Notes under the pieces: generated by a model
Databases searched by the model: none
What the model saw: only the letters and a program-made list of their open reading frames with translations
What the model was told of the DNA's origin: nothing
Made by a program: the position numbers and the translations under genes
DNA from: Bacillota bacterium
GTDB taxonomy: Bacteria > Bacillota > Clostridia > Christensenellales > UMGS416
NCBI GenBank assembly: GCA_023409755.1
Contig: JAEYRA010000125.1
Location: forward strand, 1 to 13,773
Direction: 5' to 3'
Length of the DNA stretch: 13,773 nucleotides
Part shown: piece after piece, positions 13,619-13,773 of the stretch
Position numbering within the stretch: position 1 is the first letter of the stretch
Layout of the letters: each line of letters begins with the position of its first letter

Positions 13619-13773
13619 ATTCAAAAGTTTCTATGAGAACAAGAAACATAGAACCGACCGACGGTTCATCCGGCGGGAGGAAGGGAAAACCAAGCACAAG
13701 AAGGGGACAAAAACCCGCCCACAGGCGAAACCGTCTTTTCAAAATGCAAGCATGAGTACCAAAAGCCAAGAGA

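Overview
The window is GC-rich, gene-dense bacterial DNA with Shine-Dalgarno sites, intrinsic terminators and two genes typical of Bacillota: a YaaL/DUF2508 protein and a BofA-like protein. The high GC and the abundant palindromic intergenic repeats suggest a gut Oscillospiraceae/Ruminococcaceae-type Clostridia (Gemmiger, Subdoligranulum or Faecalibacterium neighbourhood). That placement is an inference; there is no rRNA gene here to confirm it.

Left part (1-4280): the 3' end of an unidentified gene with a strong terminator, a small shikimate-kinase-like gene on the minus strand, a major facilitator transporter on the plus strand with its own terminator, and an unknown polytopic membrane protein on the minus strand. 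The kinase gene is flanked by two divergent, oppositely oriented copies (R1, R2) of one intergenic repeat. Two of the repeat's hairpins are kept by compensatory changes. A third partial copy (R3) sits just before the transporter.

Middle (4280-6390): yaaL and a bofA-like gene, which are neighbours in Bacillus next to the replication origin. Here they are separated by about 610 bases: a terminator, then roughly 450 bases of hairpin-rich non-coding DNA. Directly after bofA comes a cluster of DnaA-box-like 9-mers, including two perfect TTATCCACA boxes one base apart. This is a candidate oriC or DnaA-binding region.

Right part (6391-13773): an orphan 7TM-PAS-PAS sensor histidine kinase on the minus strand, then a 975-base intergenic region holding an A-B-A-B-A mosaic of repeats. 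Module B can fold as a three-way junction. A plus-strand gene group follows: glycerol kinase, two tandem esterase paralogues (about 78% identical by hand alignment, no gaps) and a LigB/YgiD-type extradiol dioxygenase, closed by a terminator. The esterases could feed glycerol from acylglycerols to the kinase, or release aromatic acids. This functional link is inference from gene order.

The most unusual content is non-coding: the covarying R1/R2 repeat, the three-way-junction mosaic, the structured yaaL-bofA spacer and the DnaA-box cluster.
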